DNA of 32,939 nucleotides, from positions 1 through 32,939 of the forward strand of contig CAZQKW010000037.1 in the NCBI GenBank assembly GCA_964594075.1. Reading direction: 5' to 3'. Made by a program: the position numbers and the translations under genes. This DNA is from CAZQKW01 sp964594075. Its GTDB lineage: Bacteria; Desulfobacterota; WTBG01; CAIYCZ01. The notes under the pieces are model-generated. The model saw only the letters and a list, made by a program, of their open reading frames with translations. It was not told the origin of the DNA and did not search any database. Within the stretch, counting starts at the first letter, position 1, and the number at the start of each line of letters is the position of its first letter. Below are positions 24,628 to 32,892 of this stretch, in pieces.

Positions 24628-24996
24628 TTAAAATTTTAAACCGTTTTCCCGCGCTGCTTCAGCCAGTGCTTTTACGCGGCCATGATACAGATAGCCATTG
24701 CGGTCAAAAACCACCGCGTGGACATTATGTTCTCGTGCCTTTTGCGCTACCAGAGCCCCCACGTGTTTTGCCGCTTCAATGGTGTCAGCATTTTTAAATT
24801 TGCCCTTCAGCTCTTTGTTGAGTGTGGATACACCAAGCATCGTTATGCCACGCTCATCATCTACCAGTTGAGCATAAATATGCTGCAAGCTTCGATAAAT
24901 AGTCAATCGTGGTCGCATGGCAGTACCAAAAATCTTTTGGCGTATTCTTTTTTTGCGTCTCAGATGATTGCGGATTTTATCTTCTTTTGAACTCAC
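24628..24996 (-). CDS. rplR: 50S ribosomal protein L18
   Basis: Binds 5S rRNA together with L5 and joins it to the central protuberance. The 122 residues have a basic N-terminus (RRKKRIRQKIFG), then RPRLTIYRSLQHIYAQLVDD and the C-terminal VVFDRNGYLYHGRVKALAEAARENG, all typical. The start is GTG with AGGGA 7 nt upstream. Confidence 0.97.
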   Translation of the reverse strand: MSSKEDKIRNHLRRKKRIRQKIFGTAMRPRLTIYRSLQHIYAQLVDDERGITMLGVSTLNKELKGKFKNADTIEAAKHVGALVAQKAREHNVHAVVFDRNGYLYHGRVKALAEAARENGLKF

Positions 24997-25035
24997 TGAA
25001 CTATCCCTGACCTCAGATTTATGAGTTAGTGAAGT

Positions 25036-25572
25036 TTATTTTACACCACTTTTGCCAACCTTCGTTTTGATAATCTCGCCCAGATATCTCACGCCTTTTC
25101 CTTTATAGCTATCAGGCTTACGCAGGCTCCTGATGCGCGCAGCAGTCTGACCCAGCAGCTCTTTGTCAATCCCCTCTAAGGCGATAGTCTGCTTATCAAC
25201 TTTGCCTTTTATTCCTTCAGGCAACACAAATTTAATGGGATGGGAATAGCCCAGGGTGAGCGTCAGCACAGTGCCACTGATCTCTGCCCGATATCCCACG
25301 CCGACAATTTCCAGCTCCTTCTTAAACCCTTGCGTTACCCCCTGCACCATGTTTGCAATGAGCGTTCGCGTCAGTCCATGCAATGCACGGGTCTTTTTTT
25401 GCTCAACCGTTCTTTTTACCATAATTTTACTGTCTGCGGTTTCAATCTGTAACCCCGGGGGGATTTCATGCTGCAGCTTTCCCTTTGGCCCTTCTACCTG
25501 CAATATTGAGCCTTGAAGGGTAATGCGCACCCCTTGAGGTATTGTCACCGGCAACTTTCCAACTCTACTCAT
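25036..25572 (-). CDS. rplF: 50S ribosomal protein L6
   Basis: Sits at the base of the L7/L12 stalk near the sarcin-ricin loop, where translation factors bind. The 178 residues begin SRVGKLPVTIPQGV. Two similar domains follow, and the C-terminal signature PDSYKGKGVRYLGEI is present. GAGGG precedes the ATG. It keeps the order rpsH-rplF-rplR. Confidence 0.97.
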   Translation of the reverse strand: MSRVGKLPVTIPQGVRITLQGSILQVEGPKGKLQHEIPPGLQIETADSKIMVKRTVEQKKTRALHGLTRTLIANMVQGVTQGFKKELEIVGVGYRAEISGTVLTLTLGYSHPIKFVLPEGIKGKVDKQTIALEGIDKELLGQTAARIRSLRKPDSYKGKGVRYLGEIIKTKVGKSGVK

Positions 25573-25583
25573 AGTTTATCCCT

Positions 25584-25979
25584 CTACCAGCAGGAACAGA
25601 TAAGTTCTCCGCCCAATCCTTGCTTGCGTGCTTCTTTGTCGGTAAGGACTCCCTTGGAGGTAGACATAATCGCAATGCCCATACCGCTTTTAATCAACGG
25701 GATCTCGTCTTTACCAACATACACCCGTCTGCCAGGCTTGGAAATTCTCTTTATTTCTGACAAAGCTGGTTTTTTTTGTGCGCCGTATTTTAACTGCACA
25801 TGAAGCAGGGATTTTGACCCTTCTGTGACGACTTTATAATTTTTAATATAGCCCTCGTTTTTCAGCGCACTGGCAATGTTCAATTTTAAACGAGACGACG
25901 GTATAATAACCGTTTCAAAACGTGCTTTATACCCGTTTCTGATTCTGGTGAGCATGTCTGCAATGGGATCGGTCATCAT
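25584..25979 (-). CDS. rpsH: 30S ribosomal protein S8
   Basis: Binds the central domain of 16S rRNA and, in E. coli, represses the spc operon by binding its mRNA. The ATG at 25979 is chosen (131 aa), as AAGGA lies about 9 nt upstream; a GTG at 25985 is too close to it. It contains MTDPIADMLTRIRNGY, then ISKPGRRVYVGKDEIP and the C-terminal STSKGVLTDKEARKQGLGGE, ending in Cys-Trp. Confidence 0.97.
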   Translation of the reverse strand: MMTDPIADMLTRIRNGYKARFETVIIPSSRLKLNIASALKNEGYIKNYKVVTEGSKSLLHVQLKYGAQKKPALSEIKRISKPGRRVYVGKDEIPLIKSGMGIAIMSTSKGVLTDKEARKQGLGGELICSCW

Positions 25980-26009
25980 ATGCACTGTTCCTTTTATAGG
26001 TCCTACCGA

Positions 26010-26195
26010 CTACCAGCTTGATTTAATAACTCCCGGAATTTCTCCTTTGAGAGACAAATTCCGGAAGCAGATGCGACACAGATCAAATTTCCGCAAATAG
26101 GCTCGGGGGCGTCCACATAGTGGACAACGATTGTAGTTTCGCACTGCAAATTTTTTTGGTCGCTTTGCTTTAGCAATTAAAGATTTCTTGGCCAC
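26010..26195 (-). CDS. rpsN: 30S ribosomal protein S14, zinc-type
   Basis: Short (61 aa) zinc form of S14, also called rpsZ, needed for 30S head assembly. It has C24-x2-C27 (CPLC) and C40-x2-C43 (CRIC), with the conserved GRPRAYLRKFDLCRICFR and the end PGVIKSSW. E. coli has a longer cysteine-free form. The start is GTG with a full AAGGAGG about 6 nt upstream, one of the best ribosome binding sites here. Confidence 0.97.
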   Translation of the reverse strand: MAKKSLIAKAKRPKKFAVRNYNRCPLCGRPRAYLRKFDLCRICFRNLSLKGEIPGVIKSSW

Positions 26196-26219
26196 GTGGC
26201 CCCTCCTTCACATATGCGA

Positions 26220-26759
26220 TTAATCCCTGAAGGGCATTCCCATCATTTTTAAAAGCGCTTTTCCCTCTTCATCGCTCTTGGCAGTTGTGGTTATCACAAT
26301 GTTCATGCCTTTAATTTTATCAATTTTATCGTAGTCAATCTCGGGGAAAATAATTTGTTCACGGATGCCAAGAGCATAATTTCCTCTGCCGTCAAAGGAT
26401 TTGCCGGAGACACCCTTAAAATCGCGAATGCGCGGCAAGGCCACGTTGACCAGACGATCAAAAAATTCATACATCCGGTTGCGCCGCAGCGTTACCTTGC
26501 AGCCAATGGGCATTCCCGCGCGCAATTTAAAATTGGCAATAGATTTTTTTGCGCGCGTAATAACCGGTTTTTGCCCGGTAATAGCCGCAAGTTCGCTTTG
26601 CGCAGATTCTAACACCTTGGCATTTTGAATCGCTTCTCCTAACCCCATGTTGATGACGATCTTCTCCAATTTGGGAACTTGCATGATATTCCGGTAGTTA
26701 AACTCTTTTATCAGAGCAGGGATGATTTTTTCTTTATACTGTTCTTTAAGCCGCGCCAT
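26220..26759 (-). CDS. rplE: 50S ribosomal protein L5
   Basis: Binds 5S rRNA and touches the P-site tRNA and S13 at the top of the ribosome. The 179 residues have NIMQVPKLEKIVINMGLGEA, GQKPVITRAKKSIANFKLR, GMPIGCKVTLR and GRGNYALGIREQIIFPEI, which together are diagnostic. It follows rplX by 12 nt. Confidence 0.97.
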   Translation of the reverse strand: MARLKEQYKEKIIPALIKEFNYRNIMQVPKLEKIVINMGLGEAIQNAKVLESAQSELAAITGQKPVITRAKKSIANFKLRAGMPIGCKVTLRRNRMYEFFDRLVNVALPRIRDFKGVSGKSFDGRGNYALGIREQIIFPEIDYDKIDKIKGMNIVITTTAKSDEEGKALLKMMGMPFRD

Positions 26760-26771
26760 TAAATACCTCTC

Positions 26772-27104
26772 TTAATGGTCTAAAATCTCGCCACAGGAAT
26801 TGCACGCCCGCACCTTCTTCCGATCTTCCAGAAAAATCTTCTTAATGCGAACAGCGTCATTACACCGCGGACATATAATATTAACATTTGAGACGTGGAT
26901 CGGCCCCTCCCGCTCAATAATACCGCCTTGCCGCGTTTTTCCGCCGGGTCGTGTGTGCCGTTTGATGAAGTTTATTTTTTCTACCACAACACGTTGTTTC
27001 TTATAATCCACCTTGAGTATTTTCCCCGTTTTGCCCAGCTCTTTTCCGGCAATAACTTTTACCATATCGCCTTTTTTAACCGGCATTTTCTTGTGCTGCT
27101 CCAT
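26772..27104 (-). CDS. rplX: 50S ribosomal protein L24
   Basis: Early assembly protein near the tunnel exit. The 110 residues carry the KOW domain (KKGDMVKVIAGKELGKTGKI) and a C-terminal extension with two cysteine pairs, CPRC and CNSC, that could bind zinc; E. coli L24 lacks them. The ATG at 27104 is preferred over one at 27086 since CAGGAG sits 8 nt upstream. Confidence 0.96.
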   Translation of the reverse strand: MEQHKKMPVKKGDMVKVIAGKELGKTGKILKVDYKKQRVVVEKINFIKRHTRPGGKTRQGGIIEREGPIHVSNVNIICPRCNDAVRIKKIFLEDRKKVRACNSCGEILDH

Positions 27105-27140
27105 TACGTGTACTCCTGCGTGCCCGCATTAAGTGCTTTT

Positions 27141-27509
27141 TTACAGGACTTCTGGTGCAAGTGAAATAATTTTCATAAAATTCTTTGCCCGCAGCTCGCG
27201 TGCTACCGGCCCAAATATTCGTGTGCCAATAGGCTCGTTTTGATTATTAATCAGGACGGCTGAGTTATCATCAAATTTTATATACGAACCATCTGGTCTG
27301 CGGACTTCCTTAGCGGTGCGCACAATAACAGCGCGCAACACATCGCCCTTTTTTACTTTTGCGTTAGGAATTGATTCTTTGACCGAAACGACAATAATAT
27401 CCCCCAAGGTGGCATAACGCCGCCGTGAGCCTCCCAAAACCTTGATGCACTGGAGGCTTTTTGCGCCGGAATTATCCGCTGCGATAAGGCTTGTCTGCAT
27501 CTGAATCAT
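27141..27509 (-). CDS. rplN: 50S ribosomal protein L14
   Basis: Forms an intersubunit bridge and is a binding site of the silencing factor RsfS. The 122 residues start MIQMQTSLIAADNSGAK and include GDIIVVSVKESIPNAKVKKG and FGPVARELRAKNFMKIISLA, the standard family sequence. AGGA lies before the first ATG, so the longer start is kept. Confidence 0.97.
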   Translation of the reverse strand: MIQMQTSLIAADNSGAKSLQCIKVLGGSRRRYATLGDIIVVSVKESIPNAKVKKGDVLRAVIVRTAKEVRRPDGSYIKFDDNSAVLINNQNEPIGTRIFGPVARELRAKNFMKIISLAPEVL

Positions 27510-27555
27510 TTCAGGATCCTCATATATAGTATCTTACAACAATGAACGGGAACCA

Positions 27556-27807
27556 TTACTGTGCACGTTTTATAATTTCTACAACCCGCCATCGTTTGTC
27601 TTTGCTCAACGGACGACACTCCTGAATAATAACCGTGTCACCAACCTGGCAGGAATTAGCTTCATCGTGGGCTTTAAAGCGCACGCGCTTTTTTATATAT
27701 TTTTTATACAAGGGATGCATGGTCATACGGACAGTGGTTACTACGACCGTTTTATCCATTTTATTACTCACCACAACACCGGTGCGTCTCTTTCTGGTTC
27801 CTCTCAT
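27556..27807 (-). CDS. rpsQ: 30S ribosomal protein S17
   Basis: OB-fold protein that binds the 5' domain of 16S rRNA. The 83 residues read RGTRKRRTGVVVSNKMDKT near the start and then KRVRFKAHDEANSCQVGDTV and ECRPLSKDKRWRVVEI, all expected of S17. It lies 28 nt after rpmC and 46 nt before rplN. Confidence 0.97.
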   Translation of the reverse strand: MRGTRKRRTGVVVSNKMDKTVVVTTVRMTMHPLYKKYIKKRVRFKAHDEANSCQVGDTVIIQECRPLSKDKRWRVVEIIKRAQ

Positions 27808-27835
27808 AGCATCTGATCCTTTGCTCGAAAGACAA

Positions 27836-28039
27836 TCACTCTGGCTGTTTTTCGAGCGTCTTCTCCCGGATAATTGTTTTTATTCGCGCAATATCCTGTT
27901 TTACCTGCTTTAATTTCATGGTATTTGAAAGCTGATTAGTTGCCAGCTGAAATTTAAGATTAAAATATTCCCCTGCAAGGTCCCTTTCCCGCTGGCTGAG
28001 CTCTTCAAGGGTTAATTCCCGCAATTCTTTTGCCTTCAC
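27836..28039 (-). CDS. rpmC: 50S ribosomal protein L29
   Basis: Small helical protein at the tunnel exit, next to L23, where SRP and trigger factor dock. The 67 residues form a two-helix hairpin (MKAKELRELTLEELSQRE, then a LKQVKQDIARIKTIIRE helix). The GTG start at 28039 overlaps the rplP stop by four bases (GTGA) with GGGAGG 4 nt upstream, so the two are translationally coupled. Confidence 0.95.
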   Translation of the reverse strand: MKAKELRELTLEELSQRERDLAGEYFNLKFQLATNQLSNTMKLKQVKQDIARIKTIIREKTLEKQPE

Positions 28040-28449
28040 TGCGCCTCCCGGGTAATGAACTTAGTCTGGATGGGTAATTTATGTGCGGCAAGCAAAAATG
28101 CCTCCCGCGCGATCGCCTCGGAAACGCCTTCCATTTCATAGAGAATTCTTCCTGGCTTAATTACCGCTACCCAGTCTTCTGGAGCACCTTTACCTTTTCC
28201 CATCCGCGTTTCCGCAGGCTTTTTCGTTATCGGCTTGTCAGGGAAAATTCTAATCCACAGTTTCCCGCCGCGTTTAATATGCCGCATTAGGGCGACTCTG
28301 CCCGCCTCTATTTGGCGTGCTGTGATCCAGCCGCACTGCAACGCCCTGAGGCCAAAATCGCCAAAAGCAAGCGAACTGCCCCGATATGCAGCTCCCTTTG
28401 TCCTGCCTTTTTGTTGTTTCCGGTACTTTATTTTTTTAGGCGCTAACAT
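28036..28449 (-). CDS. rplP: 50S ribosomal protein L16
   Basis: Helps shape the A site of the peptidyl transferase centre. The 137 residues start MLAPKKIKYRKQQKGRTKG and contain GDFGLRALQCGWITARQIEA and RIFPDKPITKKPAETRMGKG, all diagnostic. The start overlaps the rpsC end by 14 bases. Confidence 0.97.
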   Translation of the reverse strand: MLAPKKIKYRKQQKGRTKGAAYRGSSLAFGDFGLRALQCGWITARQIEAGRVALMRHIKRGGKLWIRIFPDKPITKKPAETRMGKGKGAPEDWVAVIKPGRILYEMEGVSEAIAREAFLLAAHKLPIQTKFITREAQ

Positions 28450-29089
28450 GCAAAGCCTTTCCTCTGGTTACTGTTTCTCCATGGAAAACCCACACTTTCA
28501 CTCCAATGATACCGTAGGTCGTTTTCGCTTCAGCAAATCCATAATCAATATCAGCTCTGATAGTATGGAGCGGCACCCTTCCTTCCCGATACCATTCGGT
28601 ACGGGCGATTTCAGCTCCGCCTAAACGACCGGCACATGCTATTTTAATACCCTGGGCACCGCATTTCAAAGCCGATGTCACCGCTTTTTTCATTGCTCGC
28701 CTAAAGGCTATCCGTCGTTCCAATTGCAGGCAGACATTTTCTGCAATAAGCTGCGGATCTGTCTCTGGCCGCTGCACTTCTGTAATATTGATATATACCT
28801 CTTTGTCGGTCAACCCTTGTAATTCTGCCTTAAGTTTCTCTATTTCAGAACCTTTCTTCCCAATAATGATGCCGGGGCGTGCCGTGTAAATGGTGATGCG
28901 TATTTTATTTGCAGCCCGTTCAATATCTATTTTTGCAACGCCCGCGTGCTGCAGTTTTTCCTTTATATAGGTGCGCAATCGTAAATCCTCGTGAAGAAAC
29001 TTTTTAAAATCGCGCGCTGCATACCATTTGGAACTCCACGTTTTTACTATTCCAAGACGGAACCCAATCGGATGAGTCTTTTGCCCCAC
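28436..29089 (-). CDS. rpsC: 30S ribosomal protein S3
   Basis: Forms part of the mRNA entry pore with helicase activity, together with S4 and S5. The 217 residues begin GQKTHPIGFRLGIVKTWSSKW. A type II KH domain has PGIIIGKKGSEIEKL around 76-90, and the C-terminal domain has GIKIACAGRLGGAEIARTEW and VWVFHGE. The start is GTG with GGAGG 7 nt upstream. Confidence 0.97.
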   Translation of the reverse strand: MGQKTHPIGFRLGIVKTWSSKWYAARDFKKFLHEDLRLRTYIKEKLQHAGVAKIDIERAANKIRITIYTARPGIIIGKKGSEIEKLKAELQGLTDKEVYINITEVQRPETDPQLIAENVCLQLERRIAFRRAMKKAVTSALKCGAQGIKIACAGRLGGAEIARTEWYREGRVPLHTIRADIDYGFAEAKTTYGIIGVKVWVFHGETVTRGKALHVSA

Positions 29090-29110
29090 TATTTTTCCTC
29101 CTGTAATTAA

Positions 29111-29443
29111 TTACGCTTCATCCAAAATCACCGTTATATGGCTCGTGCGTTTCCTAATCCTGACCCCCCTGCCCATTGAAGCAGGCCTGAACCGTTTGAG
29201 CATCGGTCCTTCGTTGACGAATACGTCCTTAACAAAGAGGGTGTCAATATCAATACCGGCGCGCTGTTCCGCACTGGCAACCGCTGAATGAATGAGTTTA
29301 ACTATGTAGTGGCTTGACGCCTTACGGGTAAAAGCAAGAATGCTCAGTGCATCAGCTACCCGCTTTCCCTTGACTAGGTTTGCCACGAGCCGGGCTTTTT
29401 GCGGCGAAACACGTATATATTTAGCAACTGCATTGACTTCCAT
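29111..29443 (-). CDS. rplV: 50S ribosomal protein L22
   Basis: Its long beta hairpin lines the exit tunnel near the constriction. The 110 residues include VAKYIRVSPQKARLVANLVK, the conserved core and the hairpin region VNEGPMLKRFRPASMGRG, then RIRKRTSHITV. The length equals that of E. coli L22. It lies 50 nt after rpsS. Confidence 0.97.
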   Translation of the reverse strand: MEVNAVAKYIRVSPQKARLVANLVKGKRVADALSILAFTRKASSHYIVKLIHSAVASAEQRAGIDIDTLFVKDVFVNEGPMLKRFRPASMGRGVRIRKRTSHITVILDEA

Positions 29444-29493
29444 ATGTTACCAATTTCCTTATAAGTAGAAGAATAGTAAGGCTTCGCGTCGGG

Positions 29494-29775
29494 TTATTCT
29501 TTTTTCTGTGCTTTCCGGTCTCCTGAGTGGGCGTAAAAAATCCGCGTCGGCGAAAATTCTCCGAGTTTATGACCCACCATATTTTCGGTTACAAAAACCG
29601 GAATAAATTTCTTTCCATTATGAACCGCAAAGGTTAAACCTACCATATCGGGTATGATAGTTGATCTGCGCGACCAGGTTTTAATTATCTTTTTGTCATG
29701 CGTGTCAAGTGCCTTTTGCACCTTACGCATGAGGCTATCATCAACAAACGGTCCTTTTTTTAGGGAACGCGGCAT
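29494..29775 (-). CDS. rpsS: 30S ribosomal protein S19
   Basis: Head protein that pairs with S13 and touches the A-site finger of 23S rRNA. The 93 residues start MPRSLKKGPFVDDSLMRKV and include the conserved IIKTWSRRSTIIPDMVGLTF and GHKLGEFSPTR. It follows rplB by 25 nt. Confidence 0.97.
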   Translation of the reverse strand: MPRSLKKGPFVDDSLMRKVQKALDTHDKKIIKTWSRRSTIIPDMVGLTFAVHNGKKFIPVFVTENMVGHKLGEFSPTRIFYAHSGDRKAQKKE

Positions 29776-29800
29776 AAATCTAATTCCTCGTCAAAAACAG

Positions 29801-30622
29801 TTAACTCCGGCCTTTAATGATATACTGTCGGGTACGTTTGTTTTTTCGCGTTTTATAGCCTTTAGTCGGGATGCCCCACGGGGTACAGGGATGGCGTCCA
29901 CCCGAGGAACGTCCTTCTCCACCACCCATAGGGTGATCTACCGGATTCATGGCCACCCCACGGACGCGGGGTCTTCTTCCCAGCCAACGGCTCCGGCCAG
30001 CTTTTCCAATGGCTATATTTTCGTGATCAAGGTTTCCGACTTGACCGACGGTTGCATAGCATTCCTGGTGCACCAGCCGCACTTCTCCCGAAGGCATTCT
30101 GATGTGGGCATAAGCACCTTCCTTGGCCATAATCTGCGCAAAAGTTCCTGCGCCACGAACGACCTGCCCACCCTTGCCCTGTTTCAGTTCCAGGTTATGA
30201 ATCAGCGTGCCGATCGGTATTTTTCTGATAGGGAGGGCATTGCCCGTCTTAAACTCCGCTTCCTCGCCCGCCATGACAACATCTCCAACTTTCAGGTTAA
30301 GAGGGGCAAGAATGTAGCGCTTTTCTCCGTCTCGATAGTGCAACAAAGCTATACGAGCAGAACGGTTGGGGTCATACTCAATAGAAGCAACAGTTGCAGG
30401 TATATTGCGTTTGTCCCGCTTAAAATCAATAATGCGATACCGGCGTTTATGTCCTCCACCAATATAACGCGCTGTAATTCTGCCATAGCAGTTTCTGCCA
30501 CCAGTCTTTTTCAAGGGAACAATCAGGGCCTTTTCTGGTTTGTCAGCAGTAATATCATCAAAGGCAGAAACCGTCTGAAAACGTCTGCCTGGCGAAGTCG
30601 GTTTAAAAACTTTTACCGTCAT
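29801..30622 (-). CDS. rplB: 50S ribosomal protein L2
   Basis: One of the proteins nearest the peptidyl transferase centre, and needed for subunit joining. The 273 residues match E. coli in length. The start has VKVFKPTSPGRRFQT, the middle RRYRIIDFKRDK and the C-terminus NPVDHPMGGGEGR. In this last motif the conserved His (the Asp-His pair) is kept, while the second His of the E. coli sequence is Met, as in many bacteria. Confidence 0.98.
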   Translation of the reverse strand: MTVKVFKPTSPGRRFQTVSAFDDITADKPEKALIVPLKKTGGRNCYGRITARYIGGGHKRRYRIIDFKRDKRNIPATVASIEYDPNRSARIALLHYRDGEKRYILAPLNLKVGDVVMAGEEAEFKTGNALPIRKIPIGTLIHNLELKQGKGGQVVRGAGTFAQIMAKEGAYAHIRMPSGEVRLVHQECYATVGQVGNLDHENIAIGKAGRSRWLGRRPRVRGVAMNPVDHPMGGGEGRSSGGRHPCTPWGIPTKGYKTRKNKRTRQYIIKGRS

Positions 30623-30690
30623 TGTGCAACTCCATTACCTTGTGCCGTCCATATGATATGCGGGCCGCTATATAATCTCAAATAAATCAA

Positions 30691-30981
30691 CTATACGCCC
30701 TCGAAGAAATCTATAGTTTCACCATGCTTTAGGGTAACTATTGCCTTCTTCCAATTGGGTTTCCTGCCAATTGAACGACCGACTCTCTTGCGTTTCCCCT
30801 CCATGGCTATTGTATTAACACTGAGTACTTTTACCTTAAACAGCTTCTCCACAGCATTACGAATTTCTATTTTGTTTGCGTGCTGATGCACTTCGAAGGT
30901 CACCTGATTGCTGCTTTCTTTTTGCGCAGTGCTTTTTTCCGTGACCAGTGGACGGCGTATAATCTGGTGTAGGGCTTTCAT
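30691..30981 (-). CDS. rplW: 50S ribosomal protein L23
   Basis: Docking site for trigger factor and SRP at the tunnel exit. The 96 residues include QIIRRPLVTEKST, FEVHQHANKIEIRNAVEKLF and KVLSVNTIAMEGKRKRVGR, the family core. The ATG overlaps the rplD stop by four bases (ATGA). Confidence 0.97.
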   Translation of the reverse strand: MKALHQIIRRPLVTEKSTAQKESSNQVTFEVHQHANKIEIRNAVEKLFKVKVLSVNTIAMEGKRKRVGRSIGRKPNWKKAIVTLKHGETIDFFEGV

Positions 30982-31598
30982 ACCGCAAGACTCCCCTGAA
31001 TTTTTTCTATGCAGGCCTGAGTTATCACAAGATACTCATACCGCAGCAGGTCATAGACATTAAGCCCTTCTGGTCGCAGCACTTTTACCCCAGGTATATT
31101 GCGCACGCTCTTCTCCAGAACGCTGTCTTTATGAGTAACAATAAGCGCATTGCTCAAGCCCAATGTTTTCAGCATATTAGCCATGAAAGCGGTTTTAATT
31201 TCCGGCAGCTCCAGTTTATCAAGGATCAGCAGCTTGTGCTCTCTGTGTTTCTGGCTGAGAACAGAACACAAAGCCAGCTTGCGTGCCTTTTTAGGAATTG
31301 AATATTCATAAGAACGCGGTTGCGGGCCAAAGATAGTTCCGCCACCCCGCCAAAGGGGTGACCGAGAAGAACCCGCCCGCGCCCTGCCGGTGCCTTTTTG
31401 CTTCCAGGGTTTCTTTCCCCCGCCGCTCACCGCAGCTCTGGTTTTAGTAGCAGCAGTGCCGCTGCGTTTCTTGGCAAGCTGCATGTGTACCACGTCATAT
31501 ATAAGGTGCTCCCGCATCGGTGCATTAAAAATTGTATCGCTGACATCTATCTCTGCAACCTTATTACGGCTGGTATCAACAACATTTACCACTGCCAT
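30978..31598 (-). CDS. rplD: 50S ribosomal protein L4
   Basis: Reaches the exit tunnel with its long loop and, in E. coli, represses the S10 operon. The 206 residues have a loop with GGGKKPWKQKGTGRARAGSS and SPLWRGGGTIFGPQPRSY, then the globular helices (KARKLALCSVLSQKHRE). It lies 60 nt after rplC and overlaps rplW by 4 bases. No copy of the E. coli S10 leader could be judged, because the operon front here is tuf. Confidence 0.97.
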   Translation of the reverse strand: MAVVNVVDTSRNKVAEIDVSDTIFNAPMREHLIYDVVHMQLAKKRSGTAATKTRAAVSGGGKKPWKQKGTGRARAGSSRSPLWRGGGTIFGPQPRSYEYSIPKKARKLALCSVLSQKHREHKLLILDKLELPEIKTAFMANMLKTLGLSNALIVTHKDSVLEKSVRNIPGVKVLRPEGLNVYDLLRYEYLVITQACIEKIQGSLAV

Positions 31599-31658
31599 AT
31601 ATCACCCATTTTCTTATTAATAAATTAGAAACCCGTTTAAGAAAAATTGTCCCTGATT

Positions 31659-32279
31659 CTATTGAAGATAGACGGTTACAATGCTGTTTTTGGCTCCTGG
31701 CACTGAACCTTTAACCAGCATCAGATTATCCTTTTCCCGTATCTCCATGACTTCAATATTTTTTACCGTCACTTTCTCTGCGCCCAAATGACCAGGCATG
31801 CGCTTTCCCTTGAGAACCCGTGACGGATCTGCGCTCGCACCTATAGAACCAGGCGCCCGATGAAACATAGAGCCATGGGTATTCGCGCCACCTTTGAAGT
31901 TCCAGCGTTTCATAACGCCGGCAAACCCTTTTCCCTTGCTGATACCGGTAATTTTTACTTTATCCCCCACCTTAAAGATCGACAGCGTAATTTCCTTGCC
32001 CACTTCGTATGGGGACACATCATCAATGCGCACTTCCTGCAATACAGCGAACACGTTTGTGCCAGCAGTCTTAAAATGGCCCTGCAGTGGTTTTGAAACG
32101 TTTTTTGACTTTTTGCTGCCAAACCCAAGTTGCAAAGCCGTATAACCATCTCGGTCAATGGTTTTCTTCTGCACAATACAACAGGGACCAGCCTGTATTA
32201 CCGTTACCGGCACCATACGGCCGTCTTTTGAAAATATCTGTGTTAAGCCAAGCTTTTTTCCTATTAATCCAAGTGCCAC
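31659..32279 (-). CDS. rplC: 50S ribosomal protein L3
   Basis: Early assembly protein whose extended loop reaches the peptidyl transferase centre. The 206 residues start ALGLIGKKLGLTQIFSKDG and have the loop GKGFAGVMKRWNFKGGANTH followed by HRAPGSIGASADPSRV and GKRMPGHLGAEKVTVKN. The Gln methylated in E. coli L3 is not present in this loop. The start is GTG with GGAG 8 nt upstream. An odd 263-nt gap separates it from rpsJ. Confidence 0.97.
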   Translation of the reverse strand: MALGLIGKKLGLTQIFSKDGRMVPVTVIQAGPCCIVQKKTIDRDGYTALQLGFGSKKSKNVSKPLQGHFKTAGTNVFAVLQEVRIDDVSPYEVGKEITLSIFKVGDKVKITGISKGKGFAGVMKRWNFKGGANTHGSMFHRAPGSIGASADPSRVLKGKRMPGHLGAEKVTVKNIEVMEIREKDNLMLVKGSVPGAKNSIVTVYLQ

Positions 32280-32542
32280 AGGTTTTTCTCCATAAAAGCG
32301 ATACTCGATACTATTTCTCAGCCAGCACCAGATGCCGGGACTTTTTTAGATTATTACTTTTATAAACCCTCGGAAACGTTACTGTGTGTGCTTTATTTGT
32401 AGTGTGTTTCCTTTAATAAAAACCACGGCCTCAGGGTAAAGGCACTGACCAAGAAGAAACAAATCAAAAGCGCCCCGTGAGATATGCGTTCACCAATACA
32501 AAACGATCCCAGAAACAAGCGAGAAATTCTAAATGCCAGCGG
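32280..32542 (-). other. 263-nt gap between rpsJ and rplC
   Basis: These two genes are usually only tens of bases apart. I see no gene here on either strand. On the minus strand GCCT/AGGC (near 32443-32428) and a longer-range CACGG/CCGTG pair (32479-32475 with 32428-32424) precede a T run at 32422-32418, which is a possible but weak attenuator. AT-rich TTTATAAAAG near 32365 could be a -10 element, without a good -35 box. Confidence 0.45.
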
Positions 32543-32872
32543 CTACAGTTTGATTTCCACATCAACACCCGCTGACAAATCAAGCTTCATCAGAGCATCA
32601 ACGGTCTGCTGTGTCGGCTCGAGTATTTCCATGAGCCGTTTGTGTGTTCTCACTTCAAACTGCTCCCGCGATTTTTTATCTACGTGTGGAGAACGCAAAA
32701 CGCAGAATTTATTAATCCTGGTTGGCAGGGGAATCGGACCTATGACTTTTGCACCAGTCCGTTTTGCTGTATCCACGATTTCCGCTGCCGACTGATCCAG
32801 TAACCGATGGTCATAGGCTTTCAGACGAATGCGAATTTTCTGGGCCTCGGTTAACTCCTCATCCTTTTTCAT
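32543..32872 (-). CDS. rpsJ: 30S ribosomal protein S10 (NusE)
   Basis: Head protein of the 30S subunit, also a partner of NusB in antitermination and of NusG in coupling. The ATG at 32872 (109 aa) is preferred: AGGA lies 10 nt upstream, while the in-frame TTG at 32881 is only one base from it. Typical blocks are KIRIRLKAYDHRLLD, GPIPLPTRINKFCVLRSPHV and DKKSREQFEVRTHKRLMEI. The N-terminus has a short acidic extension (KKDEELTEAQ). Confidence 0.97.
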   Translation of the reverse strand: MKKDEELTEAQKIRIRLKAYDHRLLDQSAAEIVDTAKRTGAKVIGPIPLPTRINKFCVLRSPHVDKKSREQFEVRTHKRLMEILEPTQQTVDALMKLDLSAGVDVEIKL

Positions 32873-32892
32873 GGTTGTCAAATCCTGCCTTA

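Noticed and set aside
29654..30685. 343-codon plus-strand ORF over rplB and rpsS
   Set aside because: It lies antisense to two clear ribosomal protein genes and is a shadow of their codon pattern.
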